This document shows, one piece after another, positions 25,345 to 34,572 of a DNA stretch of 64,000 bases. Origin of the DNA: Deinococcus humi (GTDB lineage: Bacteria; Deinococcota; Deinococci; Deinococcales; Deinococcaceae); the NCBI RefSeq assembly GCF_014201875.1, contig NZ_JACHFL010000020.1, positions 1 through 64,000 on the forward strand, written 5' to 3'. Each line of letters starts with the position of its first letter. The stretch's first letter is position 1. The translations under genes were made by a program, and so were the position numbers. A model generated the notes under the pieces. It saw only the letters and a program-made list of their open reading frames with translations, was not told the DNA's origin and searched no databases.

Positions 25345-26301
25345 TCAAGCAGACTGGACCTGCCTGGACAGGAAGTCCCGGTACCACGCCACGGTCTGCG
25401 CGATCCCCTGCGCCAGCGGCGTCGGGTGGACGCCGAACTGACGCTCGAACGCCTCGGAGACCATGTTCTGCGGGAGGCGGTGCTGGTAGAGCATCTCCGC
25501 GTAGCTGTCCATAAAGGTCTGGTCGAAGGGCCCGTAGGCCTCAGCCCGCCGCAGGTTGTGAATCCGCAGCGGACGCCCCACCGTGTGGGCGACCAGCTCA
25601 AGCACCTCGTCTGTGGAGCGGGCGGGCACCGTCGGCAGGTGCCAGATGCGCCCGTCTCCTTCCGGGCGCTCGCCCAGGGTCGCCAGCCCGCAGGCCACGT
25701 CGCCGATGTAGGTGTAGCTGTGCGGGAGGCTGGTGTCGAGCATCGTCATGACCTCGCCCCCCGTCAGGGCCGCCGGGAACACCGCCCCGCCCAGGGTCGA
25801 GTTCAGGACGCCGGGCCCGTAGAAGTCCGCCGAGCGCCCGGCGACCACCCGCACCCGGCCCTGAGCGTGCGCCTGCAAGTAGCGCCGGTCGAGGTCGGCG
25901 CGCAGCCGGCCCTTGACGGTGGTGGCGGCCCAGGGCGTGTCCTCGGTGAGGTGCTCGCCGCCCACCTCGCCGTAGGGGTACAGGGTGTCCAGCACCACCA
26001 GCCGGGCCCCGTGGCGTTCGGCGGCCTTCAGGATGGCCTCACCGATGCCGGGCATCAGTCGGGGTTGCAGGTGGTAGGGGACGTTCACGCAGTGGTAGAT
26101 CACCGAGGCCCCCTGGGTGGCTGAGGTGGCGGCGTCCGCGTCGCTCAGGTCAGCGCTGGCGTGTTCCGCCCCAGCGGGAGGCCGGGTGTCGGCGCGGCGA
26201 TCCACCAGGCGGACCCGGTGGCCCCGGCGAACGAGTTCGGCAGCCAGGGTGGTGCCGGCAGGGCCAGCGCCGAGGACGACATGCAGGTCAGTAGAGGTCA
26301 T
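25345..26301 (-). CDS. NAD(P)-dependent epimerase/dehydratase-like protein
   Basis: 318 residues, extended-SDR Rossmann fold. The nucleotide motif GAGPAGTTL is at 12-20 (a variant of GxxGxxG), the VDRRAD region gives cofactor preference, and YPYGEVGGEH near 110 corresponds to the active-site region, though the usual YxxxK is not intact (K at about 130 in TTVKGRL). ATG is preceded by AAGGAG. A tetO-like palindrome (26354-26370) lies 53 bp upstream and links it to the TetR gene at 26385-26987 on the same strand. Substrate unknown. Confidence 0.8.
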   Translation of the reverse strand: MTSTDLHVVLGAGPAGTTLAAELVRRGHRVRLVDRRADTRPPAGAEHASADLSDADAATSATQGASVIYHCVNVPYHLQPRLMPGIGEAILKAAERHGARLVVLDTLYPYGEVGGEHLTEDTPWAATTVKGRLRADLDRRYLQAHAQGRVRVVAGRSADFYGPGVLNSTLGGAVFPAALTGGEVMTMLDTSLPHSYTYIGDVACGLATLGERPEGDGRIWHLPTVPARSTDEVLELVAHTVGRPLRIHNLRRAEAYGPFDQTFMDSYAEMLYQHRLPQNMVSEAFERQFGVHPTPLAQGIAQTVAWYRDFLSRQVQSA

Positions 26302-26353
26302 GGGGTCTCCTTGAGGGATGGCGAGAGGGCAAATGAAATTCCAGCGGTAATTC

Positions 26354-26370
26354 TTCTATCAATGATAGAA
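26354..26370 (-). promoter_or_regulatory. tetO-like operator upstream of the epimerase gene
   Basis: TTCTATCAATGATAGAA has 7-base arms (TTCTATC/GATAGAA) with a 3-base centre. The core CTATCA.TGATAG is the same as in classical tetO. A second similar site lies before the tetR-type gene (27005-27021). Confidence 0.7.
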
Positions 26371-26384
26371 AGGAGGGCAAAAAA

Positions 26385-26987
26385 TCAGGTCATAGGAGCC
26401 TCCCAGCTTCTGAGCAGCGCGGAGACGGCATGCTCGGCGAGGCTCCGGGCGCGCTCGAAGCCGATGTCCTCCAGCAGGCCGAGCGTCGCCATGCCATGCA
26501 GGACGCCCCAAGCGGTTTCGCTGGCGGCCAGGGGGTCGGGCAGCGAGACGCCCTTGTGCCGCGCCCACGCGCCGATGGCCTCCAGCGTCAGACGGATCAC
26601 CCCGGAGGCGGCCTCATGCCGCGCGCGACCGTCCAGCCGGACGCCGCCGAGGCCGGTCATCAGTTCGTAGAGGGCGGGGTGGTCCTGCGCGAAACGCAGG
26701 TACGCCCGGCACAGCCCGCGCAGCCGCCGCTCGGGGTCGGGTTCGGCCCCCACGGCTTGCAGGGCGAGGAGCAGGCGGTCGTAGCCCTGCTCCATGACCG
26801 CTTGTAGGGCAGCCTCCTTGCCGGCGAAATACTGGTAGATGATGGGTGAGGTGTACTCCACGGCGTCGGCGATGCGGCGAATGGTGACCGCCGGCCAGCC
26901 TTCCCGCTCGCCGATGGTGAGGGCGGCCTGGAGGATGCCCTCACGGGTCGCCTGCTTTTGCCTCGCTCTCCTGGCCTGGGCTGTCAT
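26385..26987 (-). CDS. TetR-family regulator (WHG-type C-domain)
   Basis: About 200 residues from ATG 26985-26987, which has a strong AGGAGG 4 nt upstream; the frame stays open further upstream but through its own operator. The HTH is at about 8-55 (KQATREGILQAALTIGEREGWPAVTIRRIADAVEYTSPIIYQYFAGKEALQ-like). The C-terminal domain has the ELMTGLGG...W...G pattern of TetR_C/WHG proteins. Same strand as the epimerase, 83 bases upstream of it. Matching CTATC.NTGATA operators precede both, so it likely represses both. Confidence 0.87.
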   Translation of the reverse strand: MTAQARRARQKQATREGILQAALTIGEREGWPAVTIRRIADAVEYTSPIIYQYFAGKEAALQAVMEQGYDRLLLALQAVGAEPDPERRLRGLCRAYLRFAQDHPALYELMTGLGGVRLDGRARHEAASGVIRLTLEAIGAWARHKGVSLPDPLAASETAWGVLHGMATLGLLEDIGFERARSLAEHAVSALLRSWEAPMT

Positions 26988-27004
26988 CCTTCCTCCTGTA
27001 GGAA

Positions 27005-27021
27005 ATCTATCACTGATAAGT
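27005..27021 (-). promoter_or_regulatory. tetO-like operator upstream of the TetR gene
   Basis: ATCTATCACTGATAAGT shares CTATCA.TGATA with the site at 26354-26370 and sits 18 bp before the ATG at 26987. Supports autoregulation. Confidence 0.6.
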
Positions 27022-27085
27022 ATGGGCGGTCGGGATCGCCCCGTCAATCCCATCACCGTTCGGCGCGGCGCGCGGGCGGGGAGGG

Positions 27086-28009
27086 TCACGCTGCCCCCGG
27101 TACAACTGGGCCGCCCACCTGCCAGCGCATCACGTCCTGGCGGGGCGAGACCCCAAAGAGCCGGCGGTACTCGCGGCTGAACTGCGAGGGGCTGTCGTAG
27201 CCGACCCGAAAGCCGGCCCCGGTCACGTCCAGTTCCCGGCCCAGCAGCAGCCGGCGCGCCTCCTGGAGCCGCAGGCGCTTCTGAAACTGGAGGGGACTCA
27301 GGGCCGTCACCGCCTTGAAGTGGTGGTGGAAGCCCGACACGCTCATGTGCACGTCCCGGGCCATCTGCTCCACCCGCAGGGGCCGGTCGTACTCCCGCAC
27401 CAGCCGCTCGATAGCGGTGGCGATCCGGTGGGTCTGCCCGGCCGCCTGCACCATCGCCCGCAGTCGGCCCCCCTCCGGGCCGACCAGCAGCAGGTACCCT
27501 AGTTCACGCAGGATCAGCGGGGCCAGCGCGGGAATGTGCTGCGGCGTGTCCAACAGGCGAACGAGTCGCAGCACGGCGCCTTGGACCAGCGGTTCGAGAG
27601 CGGTCACCACCAGGCCAGCCTGGCTGCCCGCGCCCGGTGCCGTCTCCGGAAACTCCACCGCCAGGGCCGCGATCAGGGCCGGGGCGAGGTCCACGTGCAG
27701 CGCGAGGTGAGGCCTGTCCGGTGACGCTTCGAGAATCCGGGCGGTGAGCGGGAGGCTGACCGAGACGAGGAGCAGGTCCTCCGGGCCGTACGCCAGCGAC
27801 GCCTCTCCCTGCTGCACAAGCTTGCGGCCCTGCGCGACCAGGCACACCGAGGGCGTGTAGACCGTGTGCACGGGCTCCGACGCGGCCACCGCCCGGTACA
27901 GGTGCAGACCGGGCACGGCGGTGGATTGCAGGCCCAGCCGGGTCGCATGGCGGGTGAGTAACTCGGTCAAGGTCAGTGGCTGGGCAGCGAGCACCGGGGA
28001 GACGGTCAT
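27086..28009 (-). CDS. AraC-family regulator with AraC_N domain
   Basis: 307 residues. The N-terminal domain (about 15-160, with YTPSVCLVAQGRKLVQQGEASLAYGPEDLLLVSVSLP) is the AraC_N type found in regulators of oxidoreductases. The C-terminal HTH pair (about 195-295) reads PLRVEQMARDVHMSVSGFHHHFKAVTALSPLQFQKRLRLQEARRLLL... VGYDSPSQFSREYRRLFGVSP. It is divergent from two coupled SDR genes (28257 and 29002), its probable targets, with about 250 bp of shared promoter region. Confidence 0.88.
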   Translation of the reverse strand: MTVSPVLAAQPLTLTELLTRHATRLGLQSTAVPGLHLYRAVAASEPVHTVYTPSVCLVAQGRKLVQQGEASLAYGPEDLLLVSVSLPLTARILEASPDRPHLALHVDLAPALIAALAVEFPETAPGAGSQAGLVVTALEPLVQGAVLRLVRLLDTPQHIPALAPLILRELGYLLLVGPEGGRLRAMVQAAGQTHRIATAIERLVREYDRPLRVEQMARDVHMSVSGFHHHFKAVTALSPLQFQKRLRLQEARRLLLGRELDVTGAGFRVGYDSPSQFSREYRRLFGVSPRQDVMRWQVGGPVVPGAA

Positions 28010-28256
28010 AGCAGACAGTCTGCCCCACAGGGCGTCTCACCATTCCAGGCCACCTCACGGTCACCCCGATCCCGTTTGCAGGATCAGGCAAGTTCTCTCC
28101 AGCATCGCGCTATCGGGCGGGGCGGGTTTTGGAGGAGAGTAGGCGGGCACGAACGGGGAGAACAGCTCTCGCTCACCTTCCCGCAGTGTCGTCACCTCAC
28201 CCGCAGGCCCTGGCACGGTGCCGGGTCCCGCAGCTCTCATTCTGGAGGAATGTTCC

Positions 28257-29000
28257 ATGACCACCCCCACCACCCCTGGGCGCGTCGCCATCGTCACCGG
28301 CGGGTCACGCGGTATCGGGCGCCAGAGCGCCGAGCGCCTCGCCGCCGACGGCCAGGCCGTCGTCATCGCCTACGCCAACAGCGATCAGGAAGCGAACGAC
28401 GCCGTGGCCGCCATCCGGGCTGCCGGGGGCACCGCCACCGCCATCAAAGTCGATGTCTCAGACGAGCTGGCCGTCGAAACCCTCTTCGGCCGCACCGAGC
28501 AGACCTACGGCGGCGTCGATGTCGTCGTGCACGCGGCGGGCATCATGATCCTGAAACCGCTGGCCGAGTTCGGCGTGGACGACTTCGACCGGCTTCAGCG
28601 GGTCAACGTCCGGGGCACCTTTCTGGTGAACCAGCAGGCGGCCCGCCGGGTACGTGCCGGCGGCGCGATCCTCAACTTCTCCAGCTCGGTCGTGGCGCTG
28701 GCGCTGCCCACCTACGCGCCCTACGCCGCCACCAAGGGGGCGGTGGATGCCCTGACCCGCATCCTCGCCAAGGAACTGCGGGGCCGCGACATCACGGTCA
28801 ATGCCGTGGCGCCCGGCCCCATCGCCACCGACCTGTTTCTGGACGGCAAGGACGAGGCCACCATCGAGCGGATGGCGAGGATGAACCCGATGGAGCGCCT
28901 GGGCACCCCGCAGGACGTCGCCGAGGTGGTGTCGTTCCTGGCCGGGCCGGGGCGCTGGATCAACGGTCAGGTCGTGCTCGTGAACGGAGGAGCGATCTGA
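28257..29000 (+). CDS. SDR oxidoreductase (FabG-like)
   Basis: 247 residues, full classical SDR. TGGSRGIG is at 14-21, HAAG near 92-95, the catalytic Ser at 142-144 (FSSSVV), Tyr156 and Lys160 in YAATK, and the C-terminal VLVNGG signature. Arg18 suggests NADPH. GGAGG lies 9 nt before the ATG. One base separates its stop from the next SDR start, so translation is coupled. Probably controlled by the divergent AraC-type gene. Substrate unknown. Confidence 0.88.
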   Translation: MTTPTTPGRVAIVTGGSRGIGRQSAERLAADGQAVVIAYANSDQEANDAVAAIRAAGGTATAIKVDVSDELAVETLFGRTEQTYGGVDVVVHAAGIMILKPLAEFGVDDFDRLQRVNVRGTFLVNQQAARRVRAGGAILNFSSSVVALALPTYAPYAATKGAVDALTRILAKELRGRDITVNAVAPGPIATDLFLDGKDEATIERMARMNPMERLGTPQDVAEVVSFLAGPGRWINGQVVLVNGGAI

Positions 29001-29001
29001 C

Positions 29002-29904
29002 ATGCCCAAGACCATCGTCATCAGCGGGGCGAGCAGCGGGTTCGGGGCGCTGACGGCACGTGCCCTCGCCGACGCCGGGAATCTCGTCTACGCGGGCATC
29101 CGCGACACGCAGGGACGCAACGCGGGCGCCGTCCGCGACGCCCAGACCTACGCCCGCGAACACGGAGTGGACCTGCGCACCGTCGAGCTGGACGTGTCCT
29201 CGCAGGACTCGGTGGACGCCGCTGTCGCCCGGGTGCTCGCCGAGGCGGGCGGGCTCGACGTGCTCGTTCACAACGCCGGGCACATGGTGAGCGGCGCTGC
29301 CGAGGCCTTTACGCCGGAGCAGCTCGCGCAGGTGTACGACACCAACGTGCTGGGCACCCAGCGGCTGAACCGCGCGGCGCTGCCCCACCTGCGCCGCCAG
29401 GGGCACGGCCTGGTGCTGTGGGTGGGCAGCACCAGCAGCCGGGGCGGCACGCCCCCCTACCTCGCTCCCTACTTCGCGGCCAAGGCGGCGATGGACGCGC
29501 TGGCGGTGAGCTACGCGGCGGAACTGGCCCGCTTCGGCATCGAGACGAGCATCGTGGTGCCGGGCTCGTTCACCACGGGCACCAACCATTTCGCCAGCGC
29601 GGGGACGGCAGACGACAAGCAGAGGGCGGCGGAGTACGAGGAGAAGTACCCGGGCCTGCTGGAATCGGTCGCCGGGAAGCTCGCCGAGCTGGCGCCACCG
29701 GACGCGAGCGCCTCGCTGGTGTCGGATGAGATCGCCCGGATCGTGGCCCTGCCCGCCGGAGAGCGTCCCTTCCGCAGCCATGTGGACCCAGCGAACGACG
29801 GTTCGGAGGAGGTGAGTGCGGTGGCCGACCGGATTCGGGAGGAGTTCCTGACCCGCGTTGATCTGGCCGACCTGCTCCACCCCGTAATCCAGAACCGCGA
29901 GTGA
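29002..29904 (+). CDS. SDR oxidoreductase, second of the pair
   Basis: 300 residues. SGASSGFG is at 8-15, HNAG at about 90-93, Ser near 143 (VGSTSS), and Tyr157 and Lys161 in PYFAAK. It has a longer C-terminus than the preceding SDR (helical, KLAELAPPDASASLVSDEIARIV). All catalytic residues are intact. It starts 1 base after the upstream SDR gene. The right end abuts an IS3 remnant beginning at 29980. Confidence 0.87.
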   Translation: MPKTIVISGASSGFGALTARALADAGNLVYAGIRDTQGRNAGAVRDAQTYAREHGVDLRTVELDVSSQDSVDAAVARVLAEAGGLDVLVHNAGHMVSGAAEAFTPEQLAQVYDTNVLGTQRLNRAALPHLRRQGHGLVLWVGSTSSRGGTPPYLAPYFAAKAAMDALAVSYAAELARFGIETSIVVPGSFTTGTNHFASAGTADDKQRAAEYEEKYPGLLESVAGKLAELAPPDASASLVSDEIARIVALPAGERPFRSHVDPANDGSEEVSAVADRIREEFLTRVDLADLLHPVIQNRE

Positions 29905-29979
29905 GGGTCGATGGCAGAGACGGGAGGACCGGCTCACGCTACAGACCTTCGCGTAGCCAGGATGGGCGTGGCTTTGGGC

Positions 29980-30250
29980 TGGCCCCAAAAGTTGGACGGT
30001 TTCGAGTCGAGACTCGGCTCAGGTCAAGGGTACAACATCGGCTTTCCCTGCTCGCCCAGGGGACGGGCTGACGGCCACATTTGCGGTGTTGTCTCCGCAA
30101 AGGCGGGCGGCAGGCCGCCCCCTGGCCTGCTCAGCAAACTCGTCTGGGGTTCGGTAGCTGAGTGACGAGTGGGGTCTGCGGGCGTTGTAGAACGCCCGCC
30201 AATCGTCCAGGAGCTGAGCCGCCCCCGAAAACCGATCCAGGTCAGCTTGG
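29980..30250 (-). mobile_element. IS3-type insertion sequence remnant
   Basis: A terminal sequence TGGCCCCAAAAGTTGGAC at 29980-29997 is of the IS3-group end type. Next to it, on the minus strand, the last part of an rve integrase domain is recognisable: DDWRAFYNARRPHSSLSYRTPDEFAEQA. The frame continues into unrelated sequence and no DDE residues before the final E-region remain. A truncated fossil, not mobile. Confidence 0.75.
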
Positions 30251-30391
30251 AATCTCTGACGGGCGTGAGCCGAACCCAGTCCGCCCGCCGCCCTGCTGTT
30301 CCCAGGGTGGCGTGCCTCCCGGCCGTTTCCCCCTTGCCGCACAGCACCTGGTCCAGCGCATCCGGCCGCGCGACGCCGGCCCGCAGCCGCT

Positions 30392-30754
30392 TCAGCTGAC
30401 CTGCACGACGAGGTCACGCAGCTGCGCGGCCGCGTCCAGATCCTTGACCACGTAGCCCCTGGCGCCCAGTGCCAGCGTCTGCGCCGCCAGCGCCGAGTGC
30501 ACGTGGCCGCTCAACACCACCACCGGCACCCCTGAGGCCAGTTCCAGCGCACGGCCCAGCAGCTCCAGGCCCTGCCCATCCGGCAGACTCAGGTCCAGCA
30601 CCAGCACCTCAAACGCTCCACCAGGCCAGCTTGTCATGGCGTCTGTGAACGTCGGCACCTCTTCAATCCGCCAGTCCACCCCCAGCAACACCAGCTCTTC
30701 GCGCAACAGCAGCGCGTCCATAGGGTGGTCCTCCACCAGCAGCACCCGCGTCAC
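30392..30754 (-). CDS. single-domain response regulator
   Basis: 120 residues from a GTG at 30752-30754 (VTRVLLVEDHPMDALLLREEL). It is a complete receiver domain: acidic pair ED near residues 8-9, phospho-Asp in VLVLDLSLPDG, Ser/Thr in VVVLSGH, and Lys in GYVVKD. There is no output domain (CheY/Spo0F-like). The frame is open 51 residues further upstream, but that part is Arg/Pro-rich with no ribosome site. No histidine kinase is in the window. It may feed into the c-di-GMP proteins of 34-40 kb, which is speculation. Confidence 0.8.
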   Translation of the reverse strand: MTRVLLVEDHPMDALLLREELVLLGVDWRIEEVPTFTDAMTSWPGGAFEVLVLDLSLPDGQGLELLGRALELASGVPVVVLSGHVHSALAAQTLALGARGYVVKDLDAAAQLRDLVVQVS

Positions 30755-30969
30755 GCCGTCCCCCCGGACCTGGCGTTCAGGCACGGTGCTTCGCGGCAGT
30801 GAATCACCCGGTCCAGCCGGACGCGCCGCCGCTGAAGGTCTGCTGCGGGAACGCTCTGGAAGCCGCATGGTGCCCACCTGTCGTCCATACCCCAGGGTAG
30901 AGATCATTTGGCCTGCAAGCTCCGAGGCATGTGAATGGGCCTTGAGCGTCCTCTCAGCCGCGCCGCAGG

Positions 30970-31215
30970 TCAGTCTGTGGAGGGCTGGGGTGAGGTCCGG
31001 GCCGACGGGCTTTCAAGCAGCCGTTCAGCGTCAGAGTGCGTGGTGCGGACGGCGAGGACGTACAGGCGGTTGACCAGGCCCTCGAGCCGCTCGTCGCGCA
31101 GGGTGTGGGTCTCGAGGTGCTCGAGCAGCAGGTCGGCGATCAGGCGGTACTCGTCCGGGGTCAGTGAGAGGTCACAGGCGGGTGCGTCGGTGGGGAGGCT
31201 CCTGTGGTCTGTCAT
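30970..31215 (-). CDS. small conserved protein, paralogue family member C
   Basis: 81 residues. It shares the pattern LT.DE.RLIADLLLEHLE...D.RLEGLVNRLYVLAVR with the proteins at 8201-8413 and 52953-53237. It is more diverged than those two and does not carry their CATACT promoter. Predicted helical, cytosolic. Function unknown. Confidence 0.7.
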   Translation of the reverse strand: MTDHRSLPTDAPACDLSLTPDEYRLIADLLLEHLETHTLRDERLEGLVNRLYVLAVRTTHSDAERLLESPSARTSPQPSTD

Positions 31216-31439
31216 GTCTTCATTTTGAGTTCATGGAGGGGGCTGGACTGTGGGTCAGCACGCGGTGTGGGATTGACCGGTTGTCCTAACTGCAAAAAGG
31301 AAACACTTCGTTCATGTAGAGGGCCGTGTGGCCGTGGTGTGGTCTACCGGTTGCCGTTCTCCTCGGCCTATCGCTACCCCTGCACCTCTTTGGCGTCATG
31401 CCCGCGCGGCTTGAACTCCTGCGCTCCAGCAACCAGGTG

Positions 31440-31823
<384 letters not shown>

Positions 31824-31947
31824 CTAGATTTTCCCTGGAGGTCAAACTGCGACATTGAGGCGAACTGCGCTATTGCTCGGCCTTCTGGCCGGGGTTTTCA
31901 TCGGTCTACCGCCCTGCGCCCCGGCCTGAACCGACCAGGTCTTCCGT

Positions 31948-32271
31948 TCACGTCCACTTTGCCCCCCATTCGGCCAGCGCCCGCACCACACTGCCCAACG
32001 CGCGGCCTTTGTCCGTCAGCGTGTATTCCACGCGCGGCGGAATTTCCGGGAACACCTGACGGGTCAACACACCCTGGGCCTCCAGATCGCGCAGGCGGTC
32101 CGTCAGGGTCTTGGGGCTGATGCCGCTCAGGCTGGACCGCAACTCACCAAAACGCCGCGTGCCTGAGAGCAAATCGCGCAGGATCAGGGTGGTCCACTTG
32201 CCCTCGATCACGGCCAACGCTCACTCCACCGTGCATTCGGGGCGATCCTGAATCTGGACGTCAAAGTTCAT
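31948..32271 (-). pseudogene. HxlR-type regulator with an early nonsense codon
   Basis: From ATG 32269-32271 the reading is MNFDVQIQDRPECTVE, then TGA (32221-32223), then ALAVIEGKWTTLILRDLLSGTRRFGELRSSLSGISPKTLTDRLRDLEAQGVLTRQVF.... HxlR proteins read C..ERAL.VI.GKW here, so a CGA-to-TGA change (Arg to stop) fits. The conserved redox-type Cys lies before the stop. A shorter product could restart at TTG 32215-32217 (89 residues) and still contain the winged helix. Divergent from an NmrA-like gene, its usual kind of target. Confidence 0.7.
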
Positions 32272-32379
32272 TTCAAGAAACTATAGCAGTTTCTGGAAAC
32301 TGCTTCACAAATTGAAGCGTCCCTGTTAGCGTGGTTGACCTGATCCGCACCTTCACCGGGTCAACAGGGAGAACAGACC

Positions 32380-33282
32380 ATGAGCGAATTGATCCTGACG
32401 TACGGCGCGGGTGGGGTGCAGGGGGCGCCCGTGGCCCATGGCCTGCTGGACGCCGGATACCGCGTGCGGGCACTGGTGACCAACCCAGGGAAGCACCGCG
32501 CGCTGGCCGAGAGGGGCGCGGAAGTGGTGGCGGGCGATCTGGCGGACCTGGACAGCCTGCGCCGCGCGACGCAGGGCGTGGACCGGGTGTTCCTGATGCT
32601 GCCGTTCTCGGGCGGCGGCAACCCGCTGGACTCCGCCAGCAACGCCATCCAGGCTGCGAAAGAACATGGAGTCAAGCTGCTGGTCCTCAACACCAGCGGG
32701 CAGACGCCCGCCGAGCCGACGGGAATGCCGATGATGGATTACCGCATTCATCTCGAGCAGCTGTTGCGCGACCGCGGCGTGCCGAGCATCATCCTGCGGC
32801 CCACGGCATACATGGAAAACTTCCTGGGCCCGTGGGTGCTGCCGCGCCTGAGGGCCCAGGCTGTGCTGGCCTATCCGGTGGAGGCTGAGCGCCCCACATC
32901 CTGGTTGGCCGCGCAGGACCTGGGACGCTTTGCCGTGGCCGCGCTGGGACGGCCTGAGTTGGCCGGGCAGGCCTTTGACCTGGGCGGCCCACAGGCGCTC
33001 CGCGGCGCGGACATCGCCGCCGCCTTTTCCCGCGCGCTGGGCCGCCAGATTCGGTACGAAGCCATCACCCCCGAGCAGTTCGGGGCGATCATGGGCCGCG
33101 TGATGGGACCGGAAGCCGAGGCCGGCATCGTCGCCGCCTACCGGGCCGGACAGGCCACCCCCATGGACGCGATGGTGGTGAAGATGGACCGTGTCCTGGC
33201 GCAGTTGCCCGTGGAACAGACCACCCTGGAGCAGTGGGTGCGTCAGCACGCAGACCTGTTCGCGCGGACCGGGCAGACATGA
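32380..33282 (+). CDS. NmrA-like NAD(P)-binding protein
   Basis: 300 residues. The N-terminal Rossmann motif is GAGGVQGAPVAHGLL (9-23), followed by ALVTNPGK and GDLADLDSLRRATQGVDRVFLMLPF, the NmrA/quinone-reductase-2 (YtfG-like) pattern. ILRPTAYMENF is the family's substrate-side motif. Such proteins are redox sensors or NAD(P)H:quinone reductases. It overlaps the next gene by 4 bases (ATGA) and is divergent from an HxlR regulator. The HxlR-NmrA arrangement is a recurring one. Confidence 0.85.
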   Translation: MSELILTYGAGGVQGAPVAHGLLDAGYRVRALVTNPGKHRALAERGAEVVAGDLADLDSLRRATQGVDRVFLMLPFSGGGNPLDSASNAIQAAKEHGVKLLVLNTSGQTPAEPTGMPMMDYRIHLEQLLRDRGVPSIILRPTAYMENFLGPWVLPRLRAQAVLAYPVEAERPTSWLAAQDLGRFAVAALGRPELAGQAFDLGGPQALRGADIAAAFSRALGRQIRYEAITPEQFGAIMGRVMGPEAEAGIVAAYRAGQATPMDAMVVKMDRVLAQLPVEQTTLEQWVRQHADLFARTGQT

Positions 33283-34229
33283 GGGCGGCCCGCTTCCACC
33301 GCTTTGGTGAGCCTTCAGTGCTGGACGTCGAGGAAGTGCCGTGGCCCGCCCCGAAGGGGGACGAAGTGCTGATCCGCGTTCACGGGTCCAGCATCAACGG
33401 TACCGACTTGAACCTGCGCGGCGGCGGGCTGGGTCTCCTCATGGCCGGGCAACTGCCGTTCACGCCTGGCTTCGATGTGTCGGGTGAGGTGGCCGGCTGC
33501 GGGCCAGCGGTCACCGCCTACCGTCCAGGAGACCGGGTGTACGCTCTGCTGGGGCACGGTGGGGGCGGCGCTGCCGACTACGTCACCGTGTCTCAGGCGC
33601 GCGTCGGACTGGCCCCGGACAGCGTTGATCTGGTCACGGCGGCGGCGGTGCCCCTGTCCGGCCTGACGGCCCTGCAAGCCCTGCGCGGCGAGGGGCACCT
33701 GCAACACAGCCAGGACAAAAAGCGGGTGCTGGTCTACGGCGCGTCCGGCGGCATCGGAGCGTTCGCGGTGCAACTGGCCCGGATCATGGGGGCGCACGTG
33801 ACCGGTGTGGCCCGCGCGGTCAAGCTGGAGTATCTGCGTGAGCTCGGCGTGGACGAGGCCCTGTCCACCGACGAACTGGACTGGAACGACATCGGCCAGC
33901 CGTGGGACGTGATCCTGGACACGCCGCCCGCATTGAAGTTCAGCGCGGTCAACCACGCGCTGACCCCGCACGGCGTGCTGGTCAGTACCCGTGGCCTGCC
34001 CACCCGGCTGTCGGACGCTGCGGCCATGCTGCCGGGTGCCGCGCCGCGCTTTGCCGCCGTACGAACCGCCGAGCGTGGGCTGGATCTGGCTTTTCTGAGT
34101 CGCCTGATTGACCGCGGCGAATTAAAAGTGCCGGTGGACCGGGTGTTTGCCCTGGCCGACATTCGCGCCGCACATGAATATGCCGAGGGGCCGGAGGTGC
34201 GCGGGAAAGTGGTGCTGTCTTTGGAGTGA
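33279..34229 (+). CDS. zinc-independent medium-chain reductase (quinone oxidoreductase type)
   Basis: 316 residues. A GroES-like N-domain (EVLIRVHGSSINGTDLNLRGG, PFTPGFDVSGEVAGCG) is followed by a Rossmann domain with VLVYGASGGIGAFAVQLARIMGAHVTGVA near 150-180. Zinc-ligand cysteines are absent, so it belongs to the QOR/enoyl-reductase-like group that uses NADPH. The start ATG overlaps the NmrA stop, indicating translational coupling and a joint role in quinone or electrophile detoxification under HxlR control. Confidence 0.85.
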   Translation: MRAARFHRFGEPSVLDVEEVPWPAPKGDEVLIRVHGSSINGTDLNLRGGGLGLLMAGQLPFTPGFDVSGEVAGCGPAVTAYRPGDRVYALLGHGGGGAADYVTVSQARVGLAPDSVDLVTAAAVPLSGLTALQALRGEGHLQHSQDKKRVLVYGASGGIGAFAVQLARIMGAHVTGVARAVKLEYLRELGVDEALSTDELDWNDIGQPWDVILDTPPALKFSAVNHALTPHGVLVSTRGLPTRLSDAAAMLPGAAPRFAAVRTAERGLDLAFLSRLIDRGELKVPVDRVFALADIRAAHEYAEGPEVRGKVVLSLE

Positions 34230-34572
34230 TGGTTCACAGCATGCCCTGGCTCTGCGCAGCGGTCCTGGCAGGCACCGAAGCCTGACATGCGCTTGAAGCA
34301 GTCAGGTTCTGGACCGCCAGCGCTCACGTTCCCGCCGCGGCTTTGCAGTCCTCCCTGGCAGGGGTCTCTGAAGATGAACAACGCAAGAAACCCTTGGTCA
34401 GCACGGCGTTGAAAGCGTGTTGACCGCCGTTCATGCATGACCCACGCCGCAAATGTGATGACCTGGAAAGCCAGCGGCCTTTAAGCTCCACCCACACCCT
34501 GGACCGGTTGCAAGGGCTGGCGTGCCGCCGCCTCCCGTTTCCTTTGCCTCAGTGCTCCAGGGCCTCCTTGCC
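34230..34572. other. intergenic stretch, nothing recognised
   Basis: About 340 bases between the reductase and the diguanylate cyclase gene. No hairpin with T tract, no recognisable promoter and no plausible frame were seen. Confidence 0.35.
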
